From: Alphaproteobacteria bacterium
GTDB lineage: Bacteria; Pseudomonadota; Alphaproteobacteria; Thalassobaculales; Thalassobaculaceae
Assembly (NCBI GenBank): GCA_024742605.1
Contig: JANSYC010000001.1
Coordinates: 1 to 64,000, forward strand
Direction of reading: 5' to 3'
DNA length: 64,000 nucleotides
Below are positions 1 through 9,010 of this stretch, piece after piece. Every line of letters begins with the position of its first letter. Position 1 is the stretch's first letter. Below the pieces are notes generated by a model. It saw only the letters and a list, made by a program, of their open reading frames with translations. It was not told where the DNA came from and ran no database searches. The translations under genes were made by a program, and so were the position numbers.

Positions 1-142
1 GATCGAGACCGCGCACATGATCCGAAAGGGCCAACTCCCCGGTAGAGGACAATCCGCCTTTCAGCAATTCAAGGCGCTCGCTGGATAAGTGTGTCCAGAG
101 AACAGCAGTGTTCAATCGTCAGAAAAGTTTGCGACAGAACCC
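1..142 (+). mobile_element. Right end of an IS6-family-like insertion sequence (partial)
   Basis: The first 88 bases encode a transposase C-terminus. Read on the minus strand, the element edge is GGTTCTGTCGCAAAC at about 128-142, which resembles the short terminal inverted repeats of IS6-family elements (GG..CTGTTGCAAA type). Coding sequence of a permease on the minus strand stops making sense exactly at this edge. The left part of the element lies outside the window, so the target duplication cannot be checked. The family call rests on the transposase tail and the repeat together. Confidence 0.7.
2..88 (+). CDS. IS6-family-like transposase, C-terminal end (partial)
   Basis: The reading frame is open from base 2 to the TAA at 86-88 and gives 28 residues beginning IETAHMIRKGQL and ending FQQFKALAG. 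This pattern (I-E-x-x-H-M-I-R-K-G-Q, then F-x-Q-F-x-x-L-A-G) is the usual C-terminus of DDE transposases of IS6-type elements in alphaproteobacteria. The catalytic residues lie upstream, outside the window, so whether the enzyme is intact is unknown. The frame ends about 54 bases before the inferred inverted repeat edge, a normal spacing for a compact IS. Confidence 0.6.
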   Translation: METAHMIRKGQLPGRGQSAFQQFKALAG

Positions 143-825
143 TCCTCCGGCACGATAAGCTCGGTCAGGTAGCCCTCGATCTCAAACGGTGTGTCCGTGG
201 CCCCTTGGTCTGGCCGGATTCGCGGCAACAGACGCCAGCCGATCAAGGTGACAAAGGCGACCCCAGCCGCGGCAAGCGGCAGTCCGACCCAGGCGAAATC
301 GAACAATCCGAACGGCTCCCCCAGCGCGTCGCGGCGATAGGTCGAGACCAGCAGGTTCGGCGGCGTGCCGATCAGCGTGATCAGCCCTCCCAGAATGGTC
401 GCAAAGGCAAGCGGCATCAAGATCATGGCGGCCGGATACCCGGTCTTCCGGGAAACGGACAGGGCCACCGGCATCAACAGCGCGAGCGCCCCCACATTAT
501 TGATGAACCCGGACAAGACGCCACCCAGCGCCGACAGGGTCACCATCTGGCCGGTGCGGCCCGAGGCGATACGACCGATGCGACTCGCGATCAGATCGAT
601 GGCGCCTGAACGGGCCAGCGCACTCGACAATCCGAGCACAGCTACCACCGTGATCACGGCCGGATGACCGAAGCCCGCGAAAGCCTCCTCCCCCGGCACC
701 AGCCCGAGGATCACGCAGACGAGCAGCGCCAGAACAGCCACCACATCGACTCTCAGAATGCCCCAAATGAACAGACCGATTGTCGCGCCGAGAATCAGGA
801 TCGCAAGCAAAGCAGGGTCGAGCAT
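112..825 (-). pseudogene. SLC13/CitT-type permease truncated by an insertion sequence
   Basis: The reading frame gives a hydrophobic protein starting MLDPALLAILILG (ATG at 825; a GTG at 864 in the same frame is possible). It has several membrane helices, a GTPPNLLVST motif and a SLC13-like helix pattern. Family members are about 580-600 residues with two TrkA-C domains in the middle. This one reaches only the start of the first TrkA-C domain (FEIEGYLTELIVPEE, near residue 225). The last residues before the stop (GSVANFSDD) are encoded by the insertion sequence, not by the permease. The gene is therefore very likely inactive; its C-terminal half should lie beyond the element. Confidence 0.75.
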
Positions 826-1312
826 GGCCGAGACCGTCGCGGTTGAAACAGATACTGAAAGCACGTGGAGGGAAATGGTCTATCGACCAGACCGGAACCA
901 CGTCGTCGAATTTAGAAGGGTCCTAGCAGCTTTCGTCGCAGGTTCACCTGCTTCAGTGCAAGTCTGCCCAGATTGGATAGCCTGACGGATCTGATCTTCT
1001 CCGTTTTTTGAGAGGACTTCTATGCCCACCCAAACATTTGGCGATCCCGACGGCGATCTTCGCAATCGGGCCGGCGAACCGTAACCATCTGTGGATCGAA
1101 GCAGGATCTTCGCGCTTCGAAAGATGAACAACCCCTATGGGCCGCCACTGGGGCAACCGCAAAATGTTGACCTCCGAGGGCGAATCGCTTCCGATGGGAT
1201 CAAAGGTGCATTCTTCGGAACCAGGATCCTAAGATCAACGTGTTGCCCCTGCACCGCCCTATTCTCACGCTAGGCCGTGTGACGACCACGAAGTGCAAGG
1301 CGGAATTGCGGA
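826..1312. other. Intergenic stretch without a recognisable gene
   Basis: About 490 bases between the disrupted permease and the MraY-like gene. Frames on both strands are short and show no protein-like composition. A 20-codon frame at 1021-1083 has a GAGAGGAC sequence in front but nothing else supports it. I see no tRNA, terminator or clear promoter. Confidence 0.5.
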
Positions 1313-2359
1313 ATGCTTGATTATTTCGGACAGGCGATTGGCGAGGTCTGGGGGCCGGCGCGCTTGTTCTCGTCCTTCTTTTTCCTTGCGGCCTGCGGCG
1401 CCACCGCCAGCGTTGCGGCCACCATGTATTTTCTGCCGAAACTCTGGAGCATCCTGCCCCGCGACCGGGGACGTGCGTTCGCGGTCGATGCGGACAAGAG
1501 TGTGGGAAAGCCGGTCAGCGCCGGCATCCTCATGATCGGCATCTTCACGGCGATGGCGCTGCTGTTCGTGCCTTTCACCCCGGAATTCCTGTGGATGCTG
1601 CCGGTCATCATCTTCTCCTCGATCATCGGATTCATCGACGACCGGTCCACCGGATTGAGCGAACTGGCGCTCGGAAGCGCCGATCTGCTGGCGTCTCTTG
1701 CCGCGGCCCTGATCATCTTCGGGCTTGAGCCGATGGTCGTCTGGTTCCCCTTCGTGTCCGGCAGTTGGATGCTGCCGGCCTGGATCGGCATTCCAATGGC
1801 CACAACGGTGATCTGGGTCGCGATCAACGCCATGAACTGCAATGACGGGGTCGACGGACTGTCCGGCGGTCTGGCGTCCATCTGTTTCGCCTTTCTCGGA
1901 ATCCTGCTCTACACGGTGGTCGGAAATGTGGAGATTTCGAAATATCTGCTGATCCCGCACAACCCGGAAGGGGCCACCTGGGCGCTCGCCTCGGCCCTGA
2001 TGATCGGCTGTATCTTCGGCTACCTCTGGTACAACGTGCCGCCCAGTTCGGTTCTGATGGGTGACAGCGGATCCCGGCCGATCGGCCTGATGCTTGGGGT
2101 GCTGGTTTCCGTCGGCCTGAACCCGTTCCTGCTGGTGGTCTGCGGCTTCATCATCCTGGCCAATGGGGCCACCGGCCTCGTGAAGCTGGCCTTGCTTCGC
2201 GTTTTCAAGGTCGGGATCTTCCGCGACATCAGCTTTCCGCTGCACGACCATTGCCGCAAGGTGCTGGGTTGGACCGGCAGCCAGGTGCTGTTGCGCTTCC
2301 TGCTGATTCACATCGCGGTGTCGGCGCTGATGATCGCCCTATTGCTGAAGGTGCGGTGA
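1313..2359 (+). CDS. MraY/WecA-like prenyl-phosphate glycosyl-1-phosphate transferase (glycosyltransferase family 4)
   Basis: 348-residue polytopic inner-membrane protein. It carries the family's active-site signatures: a DD pair at residues 109-110 (GFIDDRSTG), NAMNCNDGVDGLSGG near 175, MGDSGSRPIGL near 250, and a late PLHDHCRKVLGW element matching the PLHHHFELKGW block of MraY with one His replaced by Asp. Such enzymes transfer a sugar-1-phosphate (MurNAc-pentapeptide or GlcNAc) from a UDP-sugar to undecaprenyl phosphate. The late block is more MraY-like than WecA-like. The gene lies outside a cell-wall (dcw) cluster, so it is probably a paralogue with a different acceptor or donor. An AAGGCGGA sequence precedes the ATG. 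Confidence 0.8.
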   Translation: MLDYFGQAIGEVWGPARLFSSFFFLAACGATASVAATMYFLPKLWSILPRDRGRAFAVDADKSVGKPVSAGILMIGIFTAMALLFVPFTPEFLWMLPVIIFSSIIGFIDDRSTGLSELALGSADLLASLAAALIIFGLEPMVVWFPFVSGSWMLPAWIGIPMATTVIWVAINAMNCNDGVDGLSGGLASICFAFLGILLYTVVGNVEISKYLLIPHNPEGATWALASALMIGCIFGYLWYNVPPSSVLMGDSGSRPIGLMLGVLVSVGLNPFLLVVCGFIILANGATGLVKLALLRVFKVGIFRDISFPLHDHCRKVLGWTGSQVLLRFLLIHIAVSALMIALLLKVR

Positions 2360-2378
2360 GGCCAGGTCCCGCTCCCCT

Positions 2379-3452
2379 CTAGATCCGTCGCCCGCTCTCC
2401 GCGTCGAACAGATGAAGATCATGCGGCGCGAATTCGACGGGCTGTCCGCTCTCGAACATGTGGTGCCCCGATAGGCGGACCGTCATCATTTCGGTGGAGG
2501 CCGGGCTTTCACCGTGCACCAGTGTATCCGCGCCCAGATGCTCCACCAGATCCACAGCAAGCTTGACCCCCGGGCGACCGTCGGATGGGGCAAGATGTTC
2601 CGGCCGCAGGCCAATGGTCAGTGGACGGTTTGGTTCCAGCCCACCCGCATAGCCATTGACCAAGGGAAAGATCGTTCCGTCGGTGAGGGAAACGGCCTTG
2701 CCGTCCGCCGCGATCCGTCCCTCCAGCATGTTCATCGCAGGGGAGCCGATGAAGCTTGCGACAAACGTGCTCGCGGGTTTGTCGTAGACATCGATCGGGG
2801 TGCCGATCTGCTCCGCCACGCCCTTGTTCATGACCACCAGACGGTCAGCCATGGTCATGGCCTCAACCTGATCATGCGTGACGTAGACGCTGGTGGTGCC
2901 TAGCTGCTTCTGAAGCTTCTTGATCTCAACCCGCATCTGGACCCGCAGCTTGGCGTCCAGGTTTGAGAGCGGCTCGTCGAACAGGAAAACGGCCGGTTCC
3001 CGGACAATCGCACGGCCCATGGCGACCCTCTGGCGCTGGCCGCCGGACAGTTGACGGGGACGACGCTCCAGCAGTTCATCGAGTTGGAGAATGCCTGCGG
3101 CCTTGCGGACACGCTGCTCGATCTCGGCCTTGTTCATGCCCCGATTCTTCAGACCGTAGGCCATATTCCCGTGGACGGTCATATGCGGATACAGCGCGTA
3201 ATTCTGGAACACCATGGCGATGTCGCGGTCCGCCGGCTCCAGCTCGTTCACCACCCGGTCGCCGATCCGGACATCGCCGCCGGTCACGCTTTCCAGTCCT
3301 GCGATCATCCGCAGAAGCGTGGACTTTCCGCAACCCGATGGGCCAACCAATACGATGAACTCGCCATCGTCGATCTCGATGTCGACCCCGTGGATCGCCT
3401 TGAAACCGTTCGGATAGGTCTTTTCGACCTTGTTCAGGTGGACTTGCGCCAT
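2379..3452 (-). CDS. ugpC: Glycerol-3-phosphate ABC transporter ATP-binding protein
   Basis: 357-residue cytoplasmic ABC ATPase. It has Walker [12 protein letters not shown] (about residues 38-48), Q-loop [11 protein letters not shown], signature [14 protein letters not shown], Walker [13 protein letters not shown] and the switch His in [13 protein letters not shown]-terminal MalK/UgpC-type regulatory TOBE domain follows from about residue 235 ([12 protein letters not shown]). It would power the UgpA-UgpE permease. It is the last gene of the ugpB-A-E-C order on the minus strand, 20 bases after ugpE. MalK-type ATPases can serve several importers, but the gene order supports UgpC. Confidence 0.9.
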   Translation of the reverse strand: MAQVHLNKVEKTYPNGFKAIHGVDIEIDDGEFIVLVGPSGCGKSTLLRMIAGLESVTGGDVRIGDRVVNELEPADRDIAMVFQNYALYPHMTVHGNMAYGLKNRGMNKAEIEQRVRKAAGILQLDELLERRPRQLSGGQRQRVAMGRAIVREPAVFLFDEPLSNLDAKLRVQMRVEIKKLQKQLGTTSVYVTHDQVEAMTMADRLVVMNKGVAEQIGTPIDVYDKPASTFVASFIGSPAMNMLEGRIAADGKAVSLTDGTIFPLVNGYAGGLEPNRPLTIGLRPEHLAPSDGRPGVKLAVDLVEHLGADTLVHGESPASTEMMTVRLSGHHMFESGQPVEFAPHDLHLFDAESGRRI

Positions 3453-3472
3453 TTCATTGTTCCTTGCTGGGT

Positions 3473-4318
3473 CTATTTCTCGGTTTCGACCAGACCCTTG
3501 ACGAACCAGCGCTGCAGCAAGACCACGACCAGAACCGGCGGCAACAGGGCCAGAACCGCAAGCGCCAAGGCTTTGTTGTATTCCGGGAGATTGTTGCCCT
3601 CGAGTTCGTTCAGGATGTTCTTGATGCCCATGACGATCGTGTAATAGCCCTCGTCCGTGGTCATCAGAATCGGCCAGAGATACTGGTTCCAGCCGACCAC
3701 GAACATGATGATGAAGATCGCGGCGATCATGGTGGTCGACAGAGGCATCAGGATGTCGACGAAAAAGCGGTACGGTCCGGCGCCGTCGATGCGGGCCGAT
3801 TCCAAAAGCTCCTCCGGCACCGATTTGTAGAATTGGCGGAAGAAGAAGGTCGCGGTCGCCGATGCGATCAGCGGCAGGATCAAACCTGTATAGCTGTTCA
3901 GAAGCCCCATCTGCGCCACCACCTCGTAGGACGGGATGATGCGCACCTCCAGGGGCAACAGCAGGGACGAAAAGATGATCCAGAAGATCACCCCGCCCGC
4001 CGGAAACCGGAAATACACGATGGCATAGGCCGCGATGGTTGAGATCAGGATCTTTCCGATCGAGAACCCAAGGCCGAGGATCATCGAATTGCCCAGCATC
4101 AGCAGGGCGTTCACCTTGCCGGTGAAGCCGGTGCCATCGAACAGCACGGCGCTGTAGGTCTCCCAGAAGTAGTCCCCGAACCAGAACTGCAGACCCTGAC
4201 CCAGGATCACCTCGGGGCGGTGGGTGGAACTCGCGAAGGCGATCCAGACCGGCAGCAGCAGAAACAGCACGCCGGATATCAGAATGATATGGTCCAGGAT
4301 CTGATTTTTCTTTTTCAC
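3473..4318 (-). CDS. ugpE: Glycerol-3-phosphate ABC transporter permease UgpE
   Basis: 281-residue inner-membrane permease of the MalG/UgpE class. The N-terminus [24 protein letters not shown] is typical of UgpE. Six membrane helices are visible, and the EAA loop lies near residues 185-200 ([17 protein letters not shown]), which contacts the ATPase. It ends [10 protein letters not shown]-like (VKGLVETEK), as UgpE proteins do. It starts 10 bases after ugpA. Together with UgpA it forms the channel that takes up sn-glycerol-3-phosphate or its diesters delivered by UgpB. Confidence 0.9.
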   Translation of the reverse strand: MKKKNQILDHIILISGVLFLLLPVWIAFASSTHRPEVILGQGLQFWFGDYFWETYSAVLFDGTGFTGKVNALLMLGNSMILGLGFSIGKILISTIAAYAIVYFRFPAGGVIFWIIFSSLLLPLEVRIIPSYEVVAQMGLLNSYTGLILPLIASATATFFFRQFYKSVPEELLESARIDGAGPYRFFVDILMPLSTTMIAAIFIIMFVVGWNQYLWPILMTTDEGYYTIVMGIKNILNELEGNNLPEYNKALALAVLALLPPVLVVVLLQRWFVKGLVETEK

Positions 4319-4328
4319 GACCGATCCC

Positions 4329-5207
4329 TCAGTACTGGATTTTACGTTCGAGGAAGCGGAACTGAACGGCCGTCAGGACCAGTACCAGGATCATCAGAAT
4401 CACCGACTGGGCCGACGACCCCCCCAGGTCGAGCCCGAGAAACCCGTCCTGATAGACCTTGTAGACCAGCGTGCTGGTCCCGCCCGCCGGGGCCCCTCGG
4501 GTCATGGTGTCGATCACCCCGAACGTGTCGAAGAACGCATAGGTCACGTTGATCACCAGGACGAAGAAGCCGGTCGGCGCGAGCAGCGGGAGTGTGATGG
4601 TCCAGAACCGGCGAAATTCCGATTTGCAGTCGATCTTAGCGGCTTCCCGCACAGCAACGGGAATGCTCTGAAGACCGGCCAGAAAGTAGATGAAATTCAC
4701 ACTGACCTGCTTCCAGACCGACACCAGAATCACAGTGAAGGACGCATCAAACACGTTGACCTGTGGATTGAAGGTCCAACCGGTCGAGACCAGCAGGTTG
4801 TAAAGCGGACCGAGATTTCGGGTGAACAGAAAGGTTCCGACGATGCCGGCCACCGCAGGCGCCACCGCATAGACCCAGGTCAGCAGAACCTTGTAGGCAC
4901 TCTCTCCGTGGAGAATCCCATCGGCCTTGACTGCGAGCAGCAAGGCGATGGTCATTGAGGAGACCGCCACCAAGGTCGAAAAAACGATCGTGAAGACAAA
5001 GGACACCACGTACTGGCGGTCGTCGAAGACCGAGGCGTAGTTGTCGAACCACACGAACTCGCCGATTCCCATCAGCGGGTCTTCCAGACGGAACGACTGA
5101 TAGACCGCCTGGGCTGCCGGCCAGACGAAGAACACCAGGATGATCGCCAACTGCGGCGCCACCAGAAGGTAGGGCAGATAGGGATGTTGAAACTGTTGAC
5201 GCTTCAT
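4329..5207 (-). CDS. ugpA: Glycerol-3-phosphate ABC transporter permease UgpA
   Basis: 292-residue MalF/UgpA-class permease. It begins MKRQQFQHPYLPYLLVAPQL, with a first membrane helix at about residues 13-33, and carries the EAA loop VREAAKIDCKSEFRRFWTITLPLL near residue 180. The product ends VQFRFLERKIQY, a typical UgpA C-terminus. The gene lies 109 bases downstream of ugpB with a strong hairpin in the gap, and 10 bases before ugpE. It is the partner of UgpE in the inner membrane. Confidence 0.9.
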   Translation of the reverse strand: MKRQQFQHPYLPYLLVAPQLAIILVFFVWPAAQAVYQSFRLEDPLMGIGEFVWFDNYASVFDDRQYVVSFVFTIVFSTLVAVSSMTIALLLAVKADGILHGESAYKVLLTWVYAVAPAVAGIVGTFLFTRNLGPLYNLLVSTGWTFNPQVNVFDASFTVILVSVWKQVSVNFIYFLAGLQSIPVAVREAAKIDCKSEFRRFWTITLPLLAPTGFFVLVINVTYAFFDTFGVIDTMTRGAPAGGTSTLVYKVYQDGFLGLDLGGSSAQSVILMILVLVLTAVQFRFLERKIQY

Positions 5208-5268
5208 CGGGTGGTGACCGGCGGAAAAGGATCAAAAGGAATGCAGCGACGCCGCTCCGGAACGCATT

Positions 5269-5297
5269 CGGACGAGAGGGATAGCCCCTCCCGTCCG
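5269..5297 (-). terminator. Intercistronic hairpin between ugpB and ugpA
   Basis: CGGACG and CGTCCG form the base of a stem with a further GAGG/CCTC pairing inside. It has no T-tract. In binding-protein operons such hairpins often protect the 3' end of the binding-protein mRNA or cause partial termination, so that UgpB is made in excess over the permeases. That role is inferred. Confidence 0.45.
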
Positions 5298-5316
5298 AGC
5301 CTTGATGCGTTCGTGG

Positions 5317-6618
5317 TCAGTTCACGGTTTTGGCGAACCGCTCCAGAAGCTTGTCGCTGTCTTCCTTGATCGCCTTGAAGGCGTCCGGAACCGAGGTGGC
5401 GCCGGAGAAGATCTTGTCATATTCGCGCTGCATCACGTCCCGGATCTGAACGTAGTAGCCAAGGCGGTACCCCTTGGTCCACTCACCGCCGTCCAATGAC
5501 AGCTGTTGGATGCCAACTTCCGCGTCCGGATTGGCCGTATAGTAGCCGTCGGACTTGGCGAGTTCATAGGCCGCTTCGGTGATCGGCACGTAGCCGGTCT
5601 CGCGGTGCCAGAAATACTGGGTCTCCGGCTTGGTCAGATATTCGAAGAACTGGGCGGTCGCCTTGTACTCCGCATCGGTCTTGCCGGACATGGCGAACAG
5701 GGCGGCGCCACCGATGAAGGTCCGCTGACCTTCGCTGACGACCGACTTCCAATACGGCAGATAGGTGGTGCCGAAATCGAACTTGGCGGAGGCCTTCAGA
5801 CCGCCGAAGGATCCCGACGAGCCCAGCCACATTGCGACTTCCTCATCGATGAACGGCTTCTGATTGTCGCCCCATTTGGTGCCGTAGTAGCCGTACAGCC
5901 CATCGTCCAGCCAGCTCTTCAGCTTGGTGAACATCATGATCATGTCCGGATTGTCGTACATGATTTCCGTCGCGACACCGTCAAAGCCGTTGGCGTCGTC
6001 CGCCATCTGCAGATTGTGCCGGCTGTGGAAGTTCTCCGACAGGATCCACGGCGTATGGGACTGCGACAGCGGCACGAAGCCGGCGGCCTTCAGCTTCGGG
6101 GCCGCAACCTCGAACTCTTCCCAGGTCTTCGGCGCCTGGACACCGGCCTTCTCGAGCGCGGCCTTGTTGTAATACAGAACCGGGGTGGACGAGTTGAACG
6201 GCATGCCGATCATCTGGCCGTCGTTATCAGCGTAGAAATACCGAACACCGGCGATGTAGTCCTCGGCATTGAACTTGGCGCCGAACTCGTTCAGCAGACC
6301 GGCGACCGGCTTAACTGCGCCCTTCGCATTGATGATGGTGGCTGCGCCGGCATCAAAGATCTGGATGATGTTCGGGGCCTCGCCGGCACGGAACGCGGCG
6401 ATACCGGCCGTCATGGTCTCCTCATAGGAGCCCTTGTAGACCGGGGTCAGGACGACATCGCTCTGGGAGGCGTTGAATTCCTTGGCGATGGTGTTGACCG
6501 TCTCGCCCAACTGGCCGCCCATGGCGTGCCAGAAGGTGATTTCGGTCGCTGCGTGGACAGGGCCGGAAACGGCGAAAAGCCCGGCCGCGGCAACGGCGAG
6601 CGTGCGAAGCGACTTCAT
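5317..6618 (-). CDS. ugpB: Glycerol-3-phosphate ABC transporter periplasmic binding protein
   Basis: 433 residues from the ATG at 6618, chosen because an AGGAGG sits 8 bases upstream. The Sec signal peptide MKSLRTLAVAAAGLFAVSGPVHA is followed by mature protein starting ATEITFWHAMGGQLGE, which is typical of UgpB. The hallmark blocks NIIQIFDAGAATI, VPLSQSHTPW and FIGGAALFAMSGK are present. It binds sn-glycerol-3-phosphate in the periplasm and feeds UgpAE-C. First gene of the operon. The 226-base gap to the divergent ada gene should hold its promoter. Confidence 0.9.
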   Translation of the reverse strand: MKSLRTLAVAAAGLFAVSGPVHAATEITFWHAMGGQLGETVNTIAKEFNASQSDVVLTPVYKGSYEETMTAGIAAFRAGEAPNIIQIFDAGAATIINAKGAVKPVAGLLNEFGAKFNAEDYIAGVRYFYADNDGQMIGMPFNSSTPVLYYNKAALEKAGVQAPKTWEEFEVAAPKLKAAGFVPLSQSHTPWILSENFHSRHNLQMADDANGFDGVATEIMYDNPDMIMMFTKLKSWLDDGLYGYYGTKWGDNQKPFIDEEVAMWLGSSGSFGGLKASAKFDFGTTYLPYWKSVVSEGQRTFIGGAALFAMSGKTDAEYKATAQFFEYLTKPETQYFWHRETGYVPITEAAYELAKSDGYYTANPDAEVGIQQLSLDGGEWTKGYRLGYYVQIRDVMQREYDKIFSGATSVPDAFKAIKEDSDKLLERFAKTVN

Positions 6619-6702
6619 GTGTGAGCCTCCTAGAAGGGCTGGTTCAAAGTGATCGCACCGTACGCAGAGGCGATTTCTCATTCATGACCAGAATGTGATG
6701 TT

Positions 6703-6720
6703 TTCATTAATACAAATGAA
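6703..6720. promoter_or_regulatory. Inverted repeat, possible operator for ugpB
   Basis: TTCATT-N6-AATGAA is a perfect two-armed inverted repeat in an AT-rich patch, 85 bases upstream of the ugpB start and about 125 bases before ada. It is the only clear palindrome in the ugpB/ada divergent region. It could bind a DeoR/GlpR-like or other repressor; no clear Pho box was found. The role is inference only. Confidence 0.3.
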
Positions 6721-6844
6721 CGATTTTGTGTCAGCCGCCTCACGGTTCAAACCGCCGATCCTGACCGCAAGACCCGGATGGCAGGCCTTCTCCGATTGCG
6801 GGACGATCGCTTAACCTCGACACTCAGAGATCGGACTGCGGACG

Positions 6845-7921
6845 ATGAGAACCATGATCAGACCTCAGATTTTCCAGGATGACACGGCACGGTATCGCGC
6901 CCTGGAAAACCGCGACCGGACTGCGGACGGTGCCTTTATCGTCGCGGTGAAGACGACCGGGATCTACTGCCGGCCGGTGTGCCCGTCTCGGACACCGAAG
7001 CGCCAGAACGTGATGTTCTTCAAGCTTCCGGAAGAGGCTCGGGCGGCCGGGTTCCGCGCCTGCAAACGCTGTCACCCGGACGACGCCGCCCCGCGCGATC
7101 CGGGCCTGGACGCGGTCCGTGCGGCCTGTCGCCTGATCGAGGCGGCGGAAGATGAAGCGCCGACGCTCGATGCCTTGGGACGGACGGCGGGACTCAGCCC
7201 ATTTCATCTGCAGCGCACCTTCAAATCGGTGATGGGCATTACCCCCCGCCAGTACTGGGACGCACGGCGCCTGAAGCGCCTCAAACACAATCTGCGATCC
7301 GGCGAGGACGTGACCTCGGCGCTGTACGGCGCCGGTTACGGGTCGTCCAGCCGCCTCTATGAAAAAGCAGGAGCACAATTGGGCATGACGCCAGCAAGCT
7401 ACGGAAAGGGCGGGGCGGGGGCGGTGATCGCCTATGCTTTCGCGGACACGGCCTTGGGTCTGGTGATCGTCGGCGCGACGACCGCCGGCATCTGTTTCGT
7501 CGGCATTGGCGATACCGAGGCGGATCTGCTGAAAGAACTCCGCAACGATTATCCCGCCGCCACATTCGCGGCGGACCCGAGCGGTCTCGGTGAGACGGTT
7601 TCCGAGGTGGCAGCCACGCTTGACGGGCGGGAGCCGCATCGCAGTCTGCCGCTCGACATTCGGGGCACCGCGTTCCAGCGTCAGGTCTGGGAGGCTCTGC
7701 AGGCAATCCCGATGGGCGAGACCCGCACCTATGCCGAACTGGCCGCCGGGATCGGCCGGCCCAAGGCCATCCGTGCGGTCGGCTCTGCCTGCGCCAACAA
7801 TCCGGTATCGCTGCTGATCCCCTGCCACCGGGCGGTCGGAACCGACGGCACCCTCAGAGGATACCGGTGGGGACTCTCCCGGAAGAAGACGCTGATCGAG
7901 ACGGAGCGGGACGCGGTCTAG
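6845..7921 (+). CDS. ada: Bifunctional Ada: transcriptional regulator and O6-methylguanine-DNA methyltransferase
   Basis: 358 residues with the full Ada architecture. The N-terminal zinc domain has the four Cys of the methylphosphotriester acceptor (TTGIYCRPVCPS and FRACKRCHPD, about residues 43-77). An AraC-type helix-turn-helix follows (LGRTAGLSPFHLQRTFKSVMGITP, about residues 115-140). The C-terminal methyltransferase carries the acceptor Cys in IPCHRAVG (about residue 325) and the RAVGSACANNP block. It repairs O6-methylguanine and methylphosphotriesters and activates its own regulon when methylated. It ends with a 4-base convergent overlap with the TAXI gene. Confidence 0.93.
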   Translation: MRTMIRPQIFQDDTARYRALENRDRTADGAFIVAVKTTGIYCRPVCPSRTPKRQNVMFFKLPEEARAAGFRACKRCHPDDAAPRDPGLDAVRAACRLIEAAEDEAPTLDALGRTAGLSPFHLQRTFKSVMGITPRQYWDARRLKRLKHNLRSGEDVTSALYGAGYGSSSRLYEKAGAQLGMTPASYGKGGAGAVIAYAFADTALGLVIVGATTAGICFVGIGDTEADLLKELRNDYPAATFAADPSGLGETVSEVAATLDGREPHRSLPLDIRGTAFQRQVWEALQAIPMGETRTYAELAAGIGRPKAIRAVGSACANNPVSLLIPCHRAVGTDGTLRGYRWGLSRKKTLIETERDAV

Positions 7922-9006
7922 TTGGGTGCGACAGGAGCGGGCGTTGCCGATATCGCCTCAAACACGCCCAACTCCCGGTAACAGGCCTCGGCCCCGGGAT
8001 GCAGCGGGATCGCAACGCCGTCCAGGGCACGGTCCAATTGAATTTGGCGACCGGTCGGATGCCCTCCGTCAAGCAGCGTCCGTGTCGCATCATTCCAGAG
8101 CGCCAGACAGACCGCCTTGACCAGGTCCTCAGGCACATCGGCGGAAATCACCCACTGGGCGACCACGCCGAGCGTCGAGATCTCCTCGGGCTGGCCCCTG
8201 TAGGTCTCGGCAGGAATTGGGGCCTCGGCCAGGAACTGGAATCGGCCCAGCAGATCGTCGACGGCGAGGCCTTCAAGCGGGACAATCCGTGCTTCTCCTC
8301 CATCGACGAGTTCTTCGACCGCTGCTGTCGGCACCCCGGCCACGATGAAGAAAGCGTCCAGCTCATTGCGAAGGATCTTGCTGGCCGCCGGCCCGGGCTT
8401 CAAATACTCGACGACCAAGTCCCCCTCGGCGAGCTCGTTTGCCGCCAGAATATCGCGGGCGATGAGCAGAGTTCCCGATCCCGGCTCATCGATCGAAACC
8501 CGATGACCCTTCAGATCGGCCACGCTTTGAATATCGCTGTCCTTGCGGACGACCAGCTGCAGGCGTTCGGCATAGAGGCTCGCGACCGCGCGGAGCTTGT
8601 CCGCAGGGCCGAAATTGGTGAAGGCACCCGTCCCGTGATAGGCGTCGAAGACCACGTCGGCCTGCGCGAAGCCGCTTTGAATCGCGCCCATTTGGATATT
8701 GCGGACATTGGCCACCGACCCGTCCGATGACACCGCCACCGCGATCAGATTCGGCACGCCACAGGAGCCGCCGCTTTCGCAGGACCGGGAGCCCGGCGGA
8801 CTGGAGATCGCGTTCGCGATGATCCCCCCCATCGGATAGTAGGTCCCGTTGACCCCGCCGGTGGCGATCCTGAGGAAGGTCGGCGCCCCGCTCGGGGTCT
8901 GAGCCTGCACCGCGCTCGGTCCTGCCAATCCGCCGGTTAAACCCGCCGCGCACATTGCGAAGGTCAACGAGACCAGGGCGGAGCGGAACCAGCGGCAGGC
9001 GATCAT
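7918..9006 (-). CDS. TAXI-family TRAP transporter solute-binding protein
   Basis: 362 residues with a signal peptide (about residues 1-36, ending AVQAQ). The TAXI signature follows: FLRIATGGVNGTYYPMGGIIANAIS, then SDGSVANVRNIQMGAIQSGFAQADVV and SIDEPGSGTLLIARDIL. TAXI proteins are periplasmic receptors for TRAP-type secondary transporters and often take glutamate-like or other carboxylates. No fused DctQM permease lies nearby, so this is an orphan receptor or works with a permease elsewhere. It follows the tlpA-like gene by 4 bases on the same strand, so the two are probably co-transcribed. Confidence 0.85.
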   Translation of the reverse strand: MIACRWFRSALVSLTFAMCAAGLTGGLAGPSAVQAQTPSGAPTFLRIATGGVNGTYYPMGGIIANAISSPPGSRSCESGGSCGVPNLIAVAVSSDGSVANVRNIQMGAIQSGFAQADVVFDAYHGTGAFTNFGPADKLRAVASLYAERLQLVVRKDSDIQSVADLKGHRVSIDEPGSGTLLIARDILAANELAEGDLVVEYLKPGPAASKILRNELDAFFIVAGVPTAAVEELVDGGEARIVPLEGLAVDDLLGRFQFLAEAPIPAETYRGQPEEISTLGVVAQWVISADVPEDLVKAVCLALWNDATRTLLDGGHPTGRQIQLDRALDGVAIPLHPGAEACYRELGVFEAISATPAPVAPN

Positions 9007-9010
9007 CGGC

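Noticed and set aside
1021-1083. 20-codon frame with a GAGAGGAC site
   Set aside because: Too short and without a gene closely downstream for it to lead. No further support.
6682-6844. Pho box upstream of ugpB
   Set aside because: Searched for CTGTCAT-type direct repeats with 11-bp spacing. One half-like match (CTGACAC) was seen but no proper second half.
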